34,726 nucleotides of DNA from Oxalobacter formigenes. GTDB taxonomy: Bacteria; Pseudomonadota; Gammaproteobacteria; Burkholderiales; Burkholderiaceae_D. The notes below the pieces were generated by a model. The model did no database searches. It saw only the letters and a program-made list of their open reading frames with translations, and had not been told where the DNA came from. A program made the translations under genes and the position numbers. Within the stretch, counting starts at the first letter, position 1. Each line of letters starts with the position of its first letter. Shown here one piece after another: positions 17,389 to 25,930 of this stretch. The stretch is taken from assembly GCA_019424645.1 (NCBI GenBank), contig JAHYZB010000081.1, forward strand, positions 1-34,726. Reading direction: 5' to 3'.

Positions 17389-20300
17389 ATGAAATTCTCT
17401 GAAATCTTCATCCGGCGACCCGTTGCAACGGTTCTGTTGACCATTGCAATCCTGCTGGCCGGGGCGGTAGCGTTCAAATACCTGCCCGTTTCCCCGCTGC
17501 CGCAAGTCGATTTCCCGACCATTCAGGTCAATGCCAGCCTGCCCGGTGCCAGCCCGGAAACGATGGCGGCCACCGTCGCGACCCCGCTGGAACGTTCTCT
17601 CGGCCGTATTGCAGGCATCACGGAAATCACCTCGACCAGTACGCTGGGCTCGACCAGCATCGCCCTCCAGTTCGATCTGGACCGCGACATCGATGGCGCA
17701 GCCCGGGATGTCCAGTCTGCGATCAATGCGGCCCGGGCGCTGTTGCCGACCGGCATGCCCTCGAACCCGACCTACCGCAAGGTCAACCCGGCCGACGCGC
17801 CGATCATGATCCTGTCGATGACTTCCGATTCCCTGACGCGGGGGCAGATGTACGACGCAGCTGACACCATCATCGGCCAGAAACTGATGCAGCTTGAAGG
17901 CGTCGGCAACGTAATTGTCGGCGGCGGTTCGCAACCGGCTGTGCGTGTCGAACTGCATCCGCAACAGCTCTCGAACTACGGCATCAGCCTTGAAGATGTC
18001 AGAAACGTCATCACGAACACCAATGTAAACCGGCCGAAGGGATTCCTGCAAAACGATGAACATGCATGGAAAGTCGAAGCCAACGATCAGGCCAGAAAAG
18101 CCGCCGACTACCAGCCATTGATCGTCAGCTACAAAAACGGGAAGGCCGTTCGCCTCTCGGACATTGCCGACGTCAACGATTCCGTGCGCGACCTGCGTAA
18201 TGCAGGGATGGTCGGTGACCAGCCCTGCGTCATGCTGATCATTTTCCGCGAGCCGGGCGCCAACATCATCGAAACTGTCGGACGCATCAACGACATCATG
18301 CCGCAATTGCGTGCCTCGATTCCCGAAGCGATTAACCTGAACCTCGTCATGGACAGGACGCCGACCATCCGCAGTTCCCTGCGTGAGGTCGAAACCACGC
18401 TGGTTATTTCCATTGCGCTCGTCATTCTGGTCGTTTTCCTGTTCCTGCGGAACGGGCGGGCGACGGCCATTTCCGCCATTTCCGTCCCCGTCTCGCTTGT
18501 CGGGACATTCACGGTCATGTATCTGGCCGACTTTTCGCTGAACAACCTCTCGCTCATGGCACTCACCATTGCGACAGGCTTCGTGGTGGACGACACCATC
18601 GTCGTGCTGGAAAACATCATGCGCCATATAGAGGGGGGCATGAAACCCATTGACGCGGCCCTTCGGGGCGCAAGGGAAGTAGGCTTTACCGTCATGTCGA
18701 TCAGTATTTCACTGATCGCCGTCTTCATCCCGATCCTGTTGATGGGCGGCATTATCGGGCGGCTCTTCCGTGAATTCGCCATCACCCTCTCGGCGACAAT
18801 TCTCGTTTCGCTCGCCATTTCGCTCACCACCACGCCGATGCTCTGCGCGCTCTGGCTGAAATCGAAAGACAAGCGCAAGCCGGGACGGCTCTACAATGCC
18901 AGCGAACACCTGTTCACCAGCATGCAAATGGCTTACGGCCGTACCCTGAAATGGGCGATTGACCACCGGCGCACCATGTTGCTGATCCTGATCGCGACTG
19001 TCGCCTTCAACGTTTTCCTGTATATCGTCGTGCCCAAAGGCTTTTTCCCGCAGCAGGATACCGGGCGTCTCATGGGCATGATCCGCGCCGACCAGAGCAT
19101 CTCTTTTGCTGCCATGCAGCAAAAAATGCAGATTTTCATCAAGAAAATCAGTGAAGACCCTGCCATCGATCAGGTCACAGGCTTTACCGGTGGCGGCCAG
19201 CGCAACAATGCCCGCATGTTCATCGCCTTGAAACCCCTTTCCGAGCGGGACGATACCGCCGATCAGGTCATCGCGCGCCTGCGAAAAAATCTCGCGTCCG
19301 AACCGGGCGCCACCCTGTTTTTGCAATCGATTCAGGACATCCGTATGGGTGGCCGCATGGCGAACGCCCAATACCAGTACACCCTTCAGGGCGACAACCT
19401 GAACGAACTGCGCGAATGGACACCGAAAGTTTTCGCGGCGCTATCCAGACTGCCAATGCTCACGGACCTGAATACCGATCAGGAAATCAGGGGGTTGCAA
19501 ACCATGCTCGTCTTCGACCGGGACGCGATGGCACGGCTTGGCCTGACACAGAAAACCGTCGATGAAATCCTTTACGACGCTTTCGGCCAGCGTCAGGTTT
19601 CGACGATCTATAACGAGCTGAACCAGTACAAGGTCGTCATGGAAGTCGCGCCGCAATACTGGCAAAGCGCCGAAGCGCTGAAAAACATCTACATCCAGAC
19701 ACCGAATAGCGGTCCGACCCCGCTGTCGGCCATCGCCCGCTGGGAACCGGTCAATGAATCGCTATCGGTGAACCATCAGGGACAGTTCGCCTCCACGACC
19801 CTGTCGTTCAACCTGCCACCCGGAAATTCTCTTTCCGATGCAACGATGGCAATCGAACAGTCCCTGTCCGACATCGGCCTGCCCTCTTCCATCGTCGGCA
19901 GCTTCCAGGGAACGGCCAAAACCTTTCAGGATTCCATGAGCAGCCAGCCCTGGCTGATCCTGTTCGCCCTGATCGCCGTCTACATCGTTCTGGGTATTCT
20001 CTATGAAAGCTTCATCCATCCAATCACCATTTTGTCCACCCTGCCGTCCGCCGGTGTCGGTGCACTGCTTGCCCTGATCCTTGCTGGCAGCGAGTTTTCC
20101 GTCATTGCCCTGATCGGTGTGCTGCTATTGATCGGTATCGTCAAGAAAAACGCGATCATGATGATCGACTTCGCCCTTGTCGCCGAGCGCGAGGAAGGGC
20201 TGTCACCGGAAAACGCGATCTTTCAGGCTTGCCTTCTGCGTTTCCGTCCGATTATGATGACCACGACCGCCGCCCTTTTCGGCGCACTGCCACTGGCGCT

Positions 20301-20484
20301 TGGGCGCGGTGACGGGGCTGAAATGCGTATCCCGCTGGGCATTTCAATCGTCGGCGGCCTGATCCTGTCGCAACTGCTGACCCTGTACACGACACCTATC
20401 GTGTATCTGTATCTGGACAAGGTACGCCAGCGCGCCGCCAAACGTCGCGCGCTGAAAAAAATGAATGCATCGAAAACCGTATGA
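17389..20484 (+). CDS. mdtC: RND multidrug transporter subunit MdtC
   Basis: A 1031-residue paralogue of the preceding gene and the second pump subunit (E. coli MdtC is 1025). It begins MKFSEIFIRRPVATVLL, matching MdtC-type sequences. The acidic pair Asp401-Asp402 lies in GFVVDDTIVVLEN and the TM10 segment reads GIVKKNAIMMIDFALVAERE. The presence of distinct MdtB-like and MdtC-like subunits argues for a heteromeric MdtBC pump rather than an AcrB-type homotrimer. A GGGAG site stands before the ATG. Unlike E. coli, no mdtD or baeSR follows; the next gene is an outer-membrane channel, so this operon can supply the full tripartite complex itself. Confidence 0.94.
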   Translation: MKFSEIFIRRPVATVLLTIAILLAGAVAFKYLPVSPLPQVDFPTIQVNASLPGASPETMAATVATPLERSLGRIAGITEITSTSTLGSTSIALQFDLDRDIDGAARDVQSAINAARALLPTGMPSNPTYRKVNPADAPIMILSMTSDSLTRGQMYDAADTIIGQKLMQLEGVGNVIVGGGSQPAVRVELHPQQLSNYGISLEDVRNVITNTNVNRPKGFLQNDEHAWKVEANDQARKAADYQPLIVSYKNGKAVRLSDIADVNDSVRDLRNAGMVGDQPCVMLIIFREPGANIIETVGRINDIMPQLRASIPEAINLNLVMDRTPTIRSSLREVETTLVISIALVILVVFLFLRNGRATAISAISVPVSLVGTFTVMYLADFSLNNLSLMALTIATGFVVDDTIVVLENIMRHIEGGMKPIDAALRGAREVGFTVMSISISLIAVFIPILLMGGIIGRLFREFAITLSATILVSLAISLTTTPMLCALWLKSKDKRKPGRLYNASEHLFTSMQMAYGRTLKWAIDHRRTMLLILIATVAFNVFLYIVVPKGFFPQQDTGRLMGMIRADQSISFAAMQQKMQIFIKKISEDPAIDQVTGFTGGGQRNNARMFIALKPLSERDDTADQVIARLRKNLASEPGATLFLQSIQDIRMGGRMANAQYQYTLQGDNLNELREWTPKVFAALSRLPMLTDLNTDQEIRGLQTMLVFDRDAMARLGLTQKTVDEILYDAFGQRQVSTIYNELNQYKVVMEVAPQYWQSAEALKNIYIQTPNSGPTPLSAIARWEPVNESLSVNHQGQFASTTLSFNLPPGNSLSDATMAIEQSLSDIGLPSSIVGSFQGTAKTFQDSMSSQPWLILFALIAVYIVLGILYESFIHPITILSTLPSAGVGALLALILAGSEFSVIALIGVLLLIGIVKKNAIMMIDFALVAEREEGLSPENAIFQACLLRFRPIMMTTTAALFGALPLALGRGDGAEMRIPLGISIVGGLILSQLLTLYTTPIVYLYLDKVRQRAAKRRALKKMNASKTV

Positions 20485-20497
20485 CCGGACGCAGCTT

Positions 20498-22042
20498 ATG
20501 AAAACCGATTTGCCAGACTTAAACGCCATACCGAAGAACAGAATGACCATCAACAGACTGTTTGCCTATACCCGTATTCCCCGTATCCGGCCTGCCCTGA
20601 CCATGGCTCTGTGTGCCGCTACCCTTGCCGGTTGTGCCGTCGGCCCCGACTATGTCACGCCGCCAATAGACGTACCCGCCACCTACAAGGAAGACAGCCT
20701 CTGGAAAACAGCCAAACCGGCCGATGAATACCCGCGCGGGGCATGGTGGAGCGTATTCAAAGACCCTGAACTCGACCGCCTGATGGTTCTTTTAAACAAA
20801 CAGAACCTGACCATCGCGCAGGCCGAAGCCCAGTACCGCCAGGCACAGGCATTGCTGCGTCAGGCGCAATCCAGCCTCTTCCCGAGCCTGTCACTTGACG
20901 CATCCAGAACGCGGGGATTCCAGTCGAACACCAGCACCTCGGCTGCCACGCAAAACGCCTTCGTCGGCAACCTGTCATGGGAAGTGGACGTCTGGGGTGG
21001 CGTCCGCCGGAACGTCGAGGCGGGCGAAGCCGGAGCACAGGCCAGCGCTGCCCAGCTCGAAGCCATCAGACTGTCGTCGCAGGCACAGATGGCGACAGCC
21101 TATCTTCAGTTGATCATTACTGACCGGCAGGTCAAGCAGCTGGAAGAAAGCGAGGCTCTCCTTGCCGAATCGCTCAGGCTGACCCAAAACCAGTTTGCTG
21201 TCGGCATCGTCTCCGACGCCGATGTGGCTCAGGCCGAAAGCCAGTACAAAACGGCACAGGCCGCCACCGTCGACATGAAACTGGCACGCAGCCAGCTCGA
21301 ACATGCCATCGCCGTTTCCATCGGACAAGCCCCATCCACCCTGACCATCGATATGGCGAAAGCCGATCCATACCTGCCGCAGATTCCGGCCGGACTGCCG
21401 TCGACCCTGCTCCAGCGCCGTCCGGACGTCGCCTCTGCCGAACGCAAGGTCGCGCAGGCCAACGCCCTGATCGGCGTCGCCAAATCGGCCTTCTTCCCGG
21501 CCCTGTCCATTTCGGCCTCTGGCGGGTTCCGCAATTCCTCGTTTGGCGACCTGTTCACCGTGCCCAACCGCATCTGGTCAATCGGCCCGCAAATCGCCCT
21601 GTCCATTTTCGATGCCGGCCTGCGCAGCGCCCAGACCGATCAGGCCATCGCCGTCTATGACGAAACCGTCGCCACCTACCGCCAGAAAGTCCTGACAGCC
21701 TTTCAGGAAGTCGAGGACAACCTTGCGGCACAGTCTATGCTCGGCGATGCGTCCGACATGCAAACGGCGGCCTTGAATGCGGCAAAACGGGCCGAAACCA
21801 TCACCATGAACCAGTACAAGGCCGGCGTCGTCAGCTACATCAACGTCCTGATCGCCCAGAACACCCGCATCGCGGCTGAAAACACCCTGTACAACGTCAG
21901 AAAACGCCAGTTCACCAGCAGCGTAGCCCTGATCGCCGCTATCGGAGGACAATGGGAGACACCCGGGTCAAAAGCAGAAACAGCTACTCCGGCAACTTCT
22001 GCCGAACCGGCACAGGGACAAAAAAGGGAAGTGAAAAGCTGA
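20498..22042 (+). CDS. OprM/NodT-family outer-membrane efflux lipoprotein
   Basis: A TolC-like channel of 514 residues. The N-terminal signal ends in a lipobox (ATLAGC) followed by AVGPDY, the typical start of mature NodT/OprM lipoproteins. The two repeats of the outer-membrane efflux family are visible: the first around AQAEAQYRQAQALLRQA and SLFPSL, the second around LLQRRPDVASAERKVAQAN and FFPALSIS. It starts 13 bases after mdtC and is clearly the last gene of the pump operon, giving the exit duct for MdtABC. The start is uncertain: the ATG at 20498 is used, but ATG 20543 would leave a cleaner 31-residue lipoprotein signal. The C-terminus has an Ala/Thr/Glu-rich tail. No clear terminator was seen after it. 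Confidence 0.92.
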   Translation: MKTDLPDLNAIPKNRMTINRLFAYTRIPRIRPALTMALCAATLAGCAVGPDYVTPPIDVPATYKEDSLWKTAKPADEYPRGAWWSVFKDPELDRLMVLLNKQNLTIAQAEAQYRQAQALLRQAQSSLFPSLSLDASRTRGFQSNTSTSAATQNAFVGNLSWEVDVWGGVRRNVEAGEAGAQASAAQLEAIRLSSQAQMATAYLQLIITDRQVKQLEESEALLAESLRLTQNQFAVGIVSDADVAQAESQYKTAQAATVDMKLARSQLEHAIAVSIGQAPSTLTIDMAKADPYLPQIPAGLPSTLLQRRPDVASAERKVAQANALIGVAKSAFFPALSISASGGFRNSSFGDLFTVPNRIWSIGPQIALSIFDAGLRSAQTDQAIAVYDETVATYRQKVLTAFQEVEDNLAAQSMLGDASDMQTAALNAAKRAETITMNQYKAGVVSYINVLIAQNTRIAAENTLYNVRKRQFTSSVALIAAIGGQWETPGSKAETATPATSAEPAQGQKREVKS

Positions 22043-22182
22043 AAGGTTCAGAAAAAACCTGTTGAATTCCACGGCGCGACATTGGAATACATCAAGACCG
22101 GTACGTTTGTTTCTGGCATATAGTCTCTTCACGGGTACTTCTATTCATACAAACGGGTTCGTGCCATTTCAATGAGGCTGCC

Positions 22183-22575
22183 TTGAGAAAAATATGCTTT
22201 TCATGTATTACCCTGATTCTCTTTTCTGCCCTTTGCCATGCAGAAAACCTGATACCGGTCATGACGGACGGCGAGCCCTACACGATGGAATATGATGCCG
22301 ATTCCGTCACCAGATCGGACAGCATCATAAACCTGCAAACGAAAACAAGCGATTCCGTCAACGGAACGGTTTTTCGTTACGATATGGAAATCGACTGTCA
22401 AACACTGAACGCCAGAAATACCCGCGTCTCCCTGTACGATCCCGGATCGGATTCTCCCTATTTTGAAAACAGGATCGATCTTCCGATACCTGATATTCCT
22501 GGTTCTTTCATGGACAGGTTCATTCGCATGATGTGCCAATTTTCAGGCGATACGACTTCATCCGTCAATCCATAA
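22183..22575 (+). CDS. Secreted small protein, surface-adhesin-E-like
   Basis: A 130-residue protein with a clear Sec signal (KICFSCITLILFSALCHA, cleavage before ENL). The start is a TTG with GAGG five bases upstream; no ATG in this frame gives the signal peptide. The mature part has DADSVTRSDSIINLQTK, a short beta-strand-rich core, a conserved-looking DC and a late Cys (MMCQF), which recall the surface-adhesin protein E family known from Haemophilus. The match is by pattern only. The protein is probably periplasmic or surface exposed. It is monocistronic, ending about 100 bases before a bidirectional hairpin. Confidence 0.7.
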   Translation: MRKICFSCITLILFSALCHAENLIPVMTDGEPYTMEYDADSVTRSDSIINLQTKTSDSVNGTVFRYDMEIDCQTLNARNTRVSLYDPGSDSPYFENRIDLPIPDIPGSFMDRFIRMMCQFSGDTTSSVNP

Positions 22576-22681
22576 AAAAATAGCACAAAACATATCCGTT
22601 GAGGATATTAAGACGCGAACATAAATGCAAAGAGCTTTTTCCCAAAAACACCGGACTCATTCCGAATGTCACAAATACCAA

Positions 22682-22706
22682 AACCGGCATTTCAGGAATG
22701 CCGGTT
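22682..22706. terminator. Bidirectional intrinsic terminator
   Basis: The 10-base arms AACCGGCATT and AATGCCGGTT pair around a 5-base loop, with T-rich sequence to the right and A-rich sequence to the left. It lies between convergent genes ending at 22575 and 22733 and can serve both. Confidence 0.8.
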
Positions 22707-22732
22707 TTCTTCCAGGGTTTATAAGCGGAAAT

Positions 22733-23584
22733 TCAATTCTCAAAAGCGATCACTTTCCCCGATCCAAGGGACTGGACAGCATCGTCGCCGAAACGTGATT
22801 TGAAATAACTGATGGCCTTGTCCCCGGTGCAATGACCGCCATAGAACCGGAAATCGGAAGAACGGATATCATCCGTAAAATCAGCTGCCTCTTTCAGTAC
22901 GGCTTCACTCGCATTGCCCAGATGCAGGCCACCGATCACGGCCAGCAGCTTTTCATCCGGAAACTGTTTGTGAACGGCTTTCAGGATATTCGTATATCCG
23001 GCATGGGCACACCCCATGATCACGACCAGCCCTTTCTCCGTTTTGACGGCAAGACTGCCATCGTCGATCAGCGGCACTGGCCCTGTCCCGTCCTCATTGA
23101 AGAAATTGCCCTGTGTGGGCGCAAAACTGCCGGGCTCACGGGGAATGTCGGTAAAGAAATACAGATCCTCATCCAGTTGCTTTGTATTGTTCACTGGCAC
23201 GAATACCGGCGAAATATACATGCGGGAAAGATAGGGAATGCCGGTAATTCTCAGCGGCTTGTCAGGACGCACCTGATAGGATTTGTGCCAGATGTAAGGA
23301 TGGGCGTAAACCGGCGGTTTGCTTTTCAGGCGCGGGTAAAACATCAGTCCGCCTGTATGGTCTTCATGCCCGTGGGAAATGACAATGCCGGAAAGCTCGT
23401 CAAGGCTCTCCCCGAGCCGTTTTGCATTTTCCAGATAAACATCCGTCGTTCCTGTATCGAAAAGCCAGCGCTTCCCGTTTGGCAACCGGATGAGAATGGA
23501 CAAGGCATGTTCACAGACAAATTCATCTGACGAAACCGTATCGTCAGCAAGAACGGACAAAACGGGATTTTGTACGACAGACAT
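22733..23584 (-). CDS. MBL-fold metallohydrolase
   Basis: A 283-residue metallo-beta-lactamase-fold enzyme of the COG1237 type (related to dihydropterin ribofuranosylaminobenzene phosphate synthase). The metal-binding motif is HGHEDHTGG at residues 71-79 (His71, His73, Asp75, His76), preceded by FDTGTTD; later ligands are likely in GCAHAG and in the terminal GGHCTG. There is no signal peptide, so it is cytosolic. The ATG at 23584 is chosen over an upstream in-frame codon because AGGAGG lies 4 bases before it. The substrate cannot be told from sequence. It is a single gene converging on the adhesin-E-like gene. Confidence 0.88.
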   Translation of the reverse strand: MSVVQNPVLSVLADDTVSSDEFVCEHALSILIRLPNGKRWLFDTGTTDVYLENAKRLGESLDELSGIVISHGHEDHTGGLMFYPRLKSKPPVYAHPYIWHKSYQVRPDKPLRITGIPYLSRMYISPVFVPVNNTKQLDEDLYFFTDIPREPGSFAPTQGNFFNEDGTGPVPLIDDGSLAVKTEKGLVVIMGCAHAGYTNILKAVHKQFPDEKLLAVIGGLHLGNASEAVLKEAADFTDDIRSSDFRFYGGHCTGDKAISYFKSRFGDDAVQSLGSGKVIAFEN

Positions 23585-23921
23585 ATGACCTCCTGAAAAA
23601 CAGCACATCAAAAGTCGGGCATTGGAAAGAACGTAAAGTGGTTCAATTATCCGCCATCCGGATTTCCATGTGTCAATTTTCCCGATATCTGAAAAACAAA
23701 TCTGGCAGCACCGTCACTTTTCTGCCTGTCGAACCCGTTTCATCTCCCAATTGTCGCCATGTCGGCAAACACGTTTTCAGAAAGCGGGGAGAAAACACGA
23801 CTGTCAGGCATGGATGGCGACACCAAAAGCCCGTCAGTATTGAAGACCCCCAAAATGACTGGAAAGAACATCACCTCACCCTGACCGGCGCTTTCGTTTT
23901 TGCCCGGGAAACGTTTCCGGA
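23585..23921. other. Intergenic stretch without a supported gene
   Basis: Short overlapping frames on both strands show no ribosome site or protein features. A perfect 12-base palindrome GGAAACGTTTCC lies at 23907-23918 just beyond the stop of the gene at 23922; it lacks a T-run and is not called a terminator. The promoter of the MBL gene presumably lies near 23600-23660. Confidence 0.4.
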
Positions 23922-24521
23922 TCAGTTTTTGGCTGTTGTTTTGTTGAGCACTTTCTTTTTTACCTCCGCAGGACTGCGCTGTGCAAGTTCCTTTTTCGTG
24001 CAGGGAACAAGCTGGTCTTTCCTCTCTGCCGCTTCGCCGTGGTAACAATAACCCCGCTTCTCCAGCTCGTCGGCATCGTCATTCATCCTCGCCGAATAGA
24101 ACGCGGCGGCTTTCAGCTTATTGTTTTTTTCCTCGAAAACACTATTGTCCAGACTGAACCAGTAATCCCGGACAATATCTTCCGTTTTGGCGTCTTTCGC
24201 CGATTCCAGCGGGACAAACAACAAATTGGCCGGACGGCAGTTTTTCCAGACAGTCACTGTCGTGTCCGGCTGGACGGCAATCTCTTCCGGACACCAGCCT
24301 TTGTGTTTCAGCTCGGCAGCGACCAGTACCTTATCGATACAGGGTAAAGGCTGTTTCCCGAACATACTGTTGAAAATACCGGCAATACCGCTGTTTTCGC
24401 TATCGCATTGCCTGCTGGCGGCATCCCACCTGCCAACCGGATCAGCAGGCAACATCTGGGGATTTTGTGCCAGACATGCCGTGGAGAAGACGGAGGCTAA
24501 AATCAGAATCAGCTTTTTCAT
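23922..24521 (-). CDS. Secreted hypothetical protein
   Basis: A 199-residue protein not assigned to a family. It begins with a Sec signal (MKKLILILASVFSTACLA, cleavage before QNP); the Cys before LAQ does not sit in a good lipobox. The mature part has about six cysteines (for example RQCDSE, LPCIDK, GWCPEE, KNCRPA, GYCYHG, VPCTKK), which could form disulfides in the periplasm. The C-terminal part is Lys/Glu-rich and helical. The ATG at 24521 is used; a GTG directly before it is also possible. No partner gene is evident. Confidence 0.75.
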   Translation of the reverse strand: MKKLILILASVFSTACLAQNPQMLPADPVGRWDAASRQCDSENSGIAGIFNSMFGKQPLPCIDKVLVAAELKHKGWCPEEIAVQPDTTVTVWKNCRPANLLFVPLESAKDAKTEDIVRDYWFSLDNSVFEEKNNKLKAAAFYSARMNDDADELEKRGYCYHGEAAERKDQLVPCTKKELAQRSPAEVKKKVLNKTTAKN

Positions 24522-24550
24522 CACAGAAAAGTGTATGTTTATGATTTTCC

Positions 24551-24579
24551 ACTTTAAGCCAGTCAGGGAAAATCTTCAA
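24551..24579 (-). promoter_or_regulatory. Candidate promoter of the secreted hypothetical gene
   Basis: TTGAAG (24579-24574) and TAAAGT (24556-24551) are 17 bases apart on the minus strand, about 30 bases before the ATG at 24521. Confidence 0.4.
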
Positions 24580-24843
24580 TTTCTTCAATGAAACAGATTG
24601 TAAGAAATGTTTCATTTTCATGCGGCCATACCCGTCACGCCATCTTATCCTCCATTACCTGACAGGACATCCCTTCAAGGAACCCTGTTTCTTTTACCTG
24701 TATCAAGTCCTGTTTTCCGGCAAATGCTATTTTTGATCATCACGCAATGAAAGCCTGTCTTCAGCATTTGAAAATATGTATTGGATATCTGTGCTGCCCA
24801 TTTTGCATAACGAACCGTACACTCCATTTTTTCGGGGGACATC

Positions 24844-24979
24844 ATGTCTCAAACCGTTGCACAAAACCTCGTGTCACTCATGATCGATGCAGGCGTCAAA
24901 CGCATTTACGGCATCGTCGGCGACTCGGCCAACTCGCTGGTCGACGCCATCCATCACAGTGATGGAAAAACCCGGTTCA
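24844..24979 (+). pseudogene. 5' fragment of a PoxB-like thiamine-diphosphate enzyme gene
   Basis: Starting with an ATG behind a G-run ribosome site, the sequence encodes MSQTVAQNLV, GVKRIYGIVGDSANSLVDA and DGKTRF, the beginning of pyruvate oxidase/pyruvate dehydrogenase (quinone) type enzymes, which normally have about 570 residues. After about 45 codons the homology stops and the frame runs into sequence that matches an autotransporter barrel in the opposite strand. It therefore cannot make an enzyme, although its promoter and start may still be functional. The exact junction lies somewhere at 24958-24980 because the two matches overlap. Confidence 0.75.
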
Positions 24980-25195
24980 AAGATGTCACTATCCCCTTCC
25001 AAGGTCGGGGCAGCCAGGTCGAATCCACAGACCTGTGCACTGGATTGGCCGCCGAATTCATTTTCCCATTGCCGCTTCAGGGAACGGTCTTACGCTTCCC
25101 GTCAGGTCAGTATCTTTGCTTTTTCCTGTCCTTCCATATTTGCGTCACGGCGCCTGCTGCCCTCAGGGGCATGGCTTTGACAATTCCCGACAAGT
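24958..25195 (-). pseudogene. Inverted relic of an autotransporter beta-barrel
   Basis: Read on the minus strand, this segment encodes SVRPFPEAAW, ENEFGGQSSAQVCGFDLAA and PTLEGDSDIFEPGFS, aligning with SVRP-equivalent TVRPYIGAAW, EHEFDGESNAQVYGFDVAA and PTLEGDSGIFELGFS of the autotransporter at 10494-12337. One extra base between AAW and the next codon shifts the frame, and weaker matches extend to about 25195. It covers only about 80 codons near the barrel end and lacks the final strands. It is a dead copy abutting the poxB-like fragment. Confidence 0.82.
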
Positions 25196-25290
25196 GAAAT
25201 CAGTCGCGTCATTTGAAAAAAGGAATAAAATTCAGGTCATCAGGTACTTGCACCAGACACACAGACCCTTACCGTTATTTCGAAGAAAAC

Positions 25291-25830
25291 ATGTCCAGAA
25301 TCCGCCTTCCCGATGTCCGCTTCATGAGCGATGAACAAAAAGAACTGTACGACCTTTTCCCCTCCAATCTTGTCCGCGCCCTGCTGGCAACGACCTGTTC
25401 GACAAAAGGATACATTTCCCTTGGAGCCAGTTTCCCGGCAGGCAAACTCGCTGACAAAGACAGGGAAATGGTTATCCTGCGCGTTGGCGCACTCTCGAAA
25501 AGCCCCTACGAACGGATGCAGCATCTTCCGCTGGCATTAAAAGCGGGCTGGAGTGAAGATGAAATCGGAAAAATGGAAAACGGCACACCTGATGATGAAA
25601 GGGAAAAAGACATACTGGACTTTGTGGATGAATGCGTCAGAAACGTCAGGGTTTCCGACGAAACGTTCCATCGTGTGCGCCAGTACTACAACGACACGCA
25701 AATCGCGGAACTGACCCTGTTAATCGGCCATTACATGATGACCGCCCGTTTTCTGGAAACGCTCGAAGTCGATCTCGATGAAAGCGCGACACCCTGGGAC
25801 GCGGTTTTGAACAGACAAGGAGCCGCCTGA
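25291..25830 (+). CDS. Carboxymuconolactone-decarboxylase-family protein
   Basis: A 179-residue helical protein of the CMD/AhpD-like fold. Typical elements are DREMVILRVGALSKSPYERMQH near residues 60-80, a following GWSEDEI turn, and the late ELTLLIGHYMMTARFLETL helix. The CxxC pair of AhpD peroxidase-type members is absent, as in many uncharacterised carboxymuconolactone decarboxylase relatives, so a peroxidase role is unlikely. The ATG at 25291 gives the expected N-terminus (MSRIRLP); an in-frame upstream start at 25213 would add 26 unlike residues encoded next to the autotransporter relic. It is followed by a hairpin terminator. Its substrate is unknown. Confidence 0.85.
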   Translation: MSRIRLPDVRFMSDEQKELYDLFPSNLVRALLATTCSTKGYISLGASFPAGKLADKDREMVILRVGALSKSPYERMQHLPLALKAGWSEDEIGKMENGTPDDEREKDILDFVDECVRNVRVSDETFHRVRQYYNDTQIAELTLLIGHYMMTARFLETLEVDLDESATPWDAVLNRQGAA

Positions 25831-25870
25831 TATCCGTTTTTCGAACCGGTTCGTTTTCAAGCCCCATAAG

Positions 25871-25897
25871 AAAAGGGCTGGAAATCCCCGCCCTTTT
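25871..25897. terminator. Bidirectional intrinsic terminator
   Basis: AAAAGGGC and GCCCTTTT pair around a loop that can itself form extra GG/CC pairs, followed by T on both strands. It lies between the plus-strand gene ending at 25830 and the minus-strand gene ending at 25931. Confidence 0.75.
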
Positions 25898-25930
25898 TCA
25901 TTATTCCATTATTGCGGCTTAATCAGCCGG

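Noticed and set aside
16258..18627. 789-codon open frame on the minus strand
   Set aside because: It lies antisense to mdtB and mdtC, is His/Asp/Arg-rich as expected from the complement of GC-biased codons, and has no domain or ribosome site.
23638..24048. Overlapping 100-135 codon frames on both strands
   Set aside because: No start signals or protein features; they partly overlap the secreted hypothetical gene at 23922-24521.
24747..24962. 71-codon plus-strand frame
   Set aside because: It overlaps the start of the poxB-like fragment in another frame and shows no protein character.
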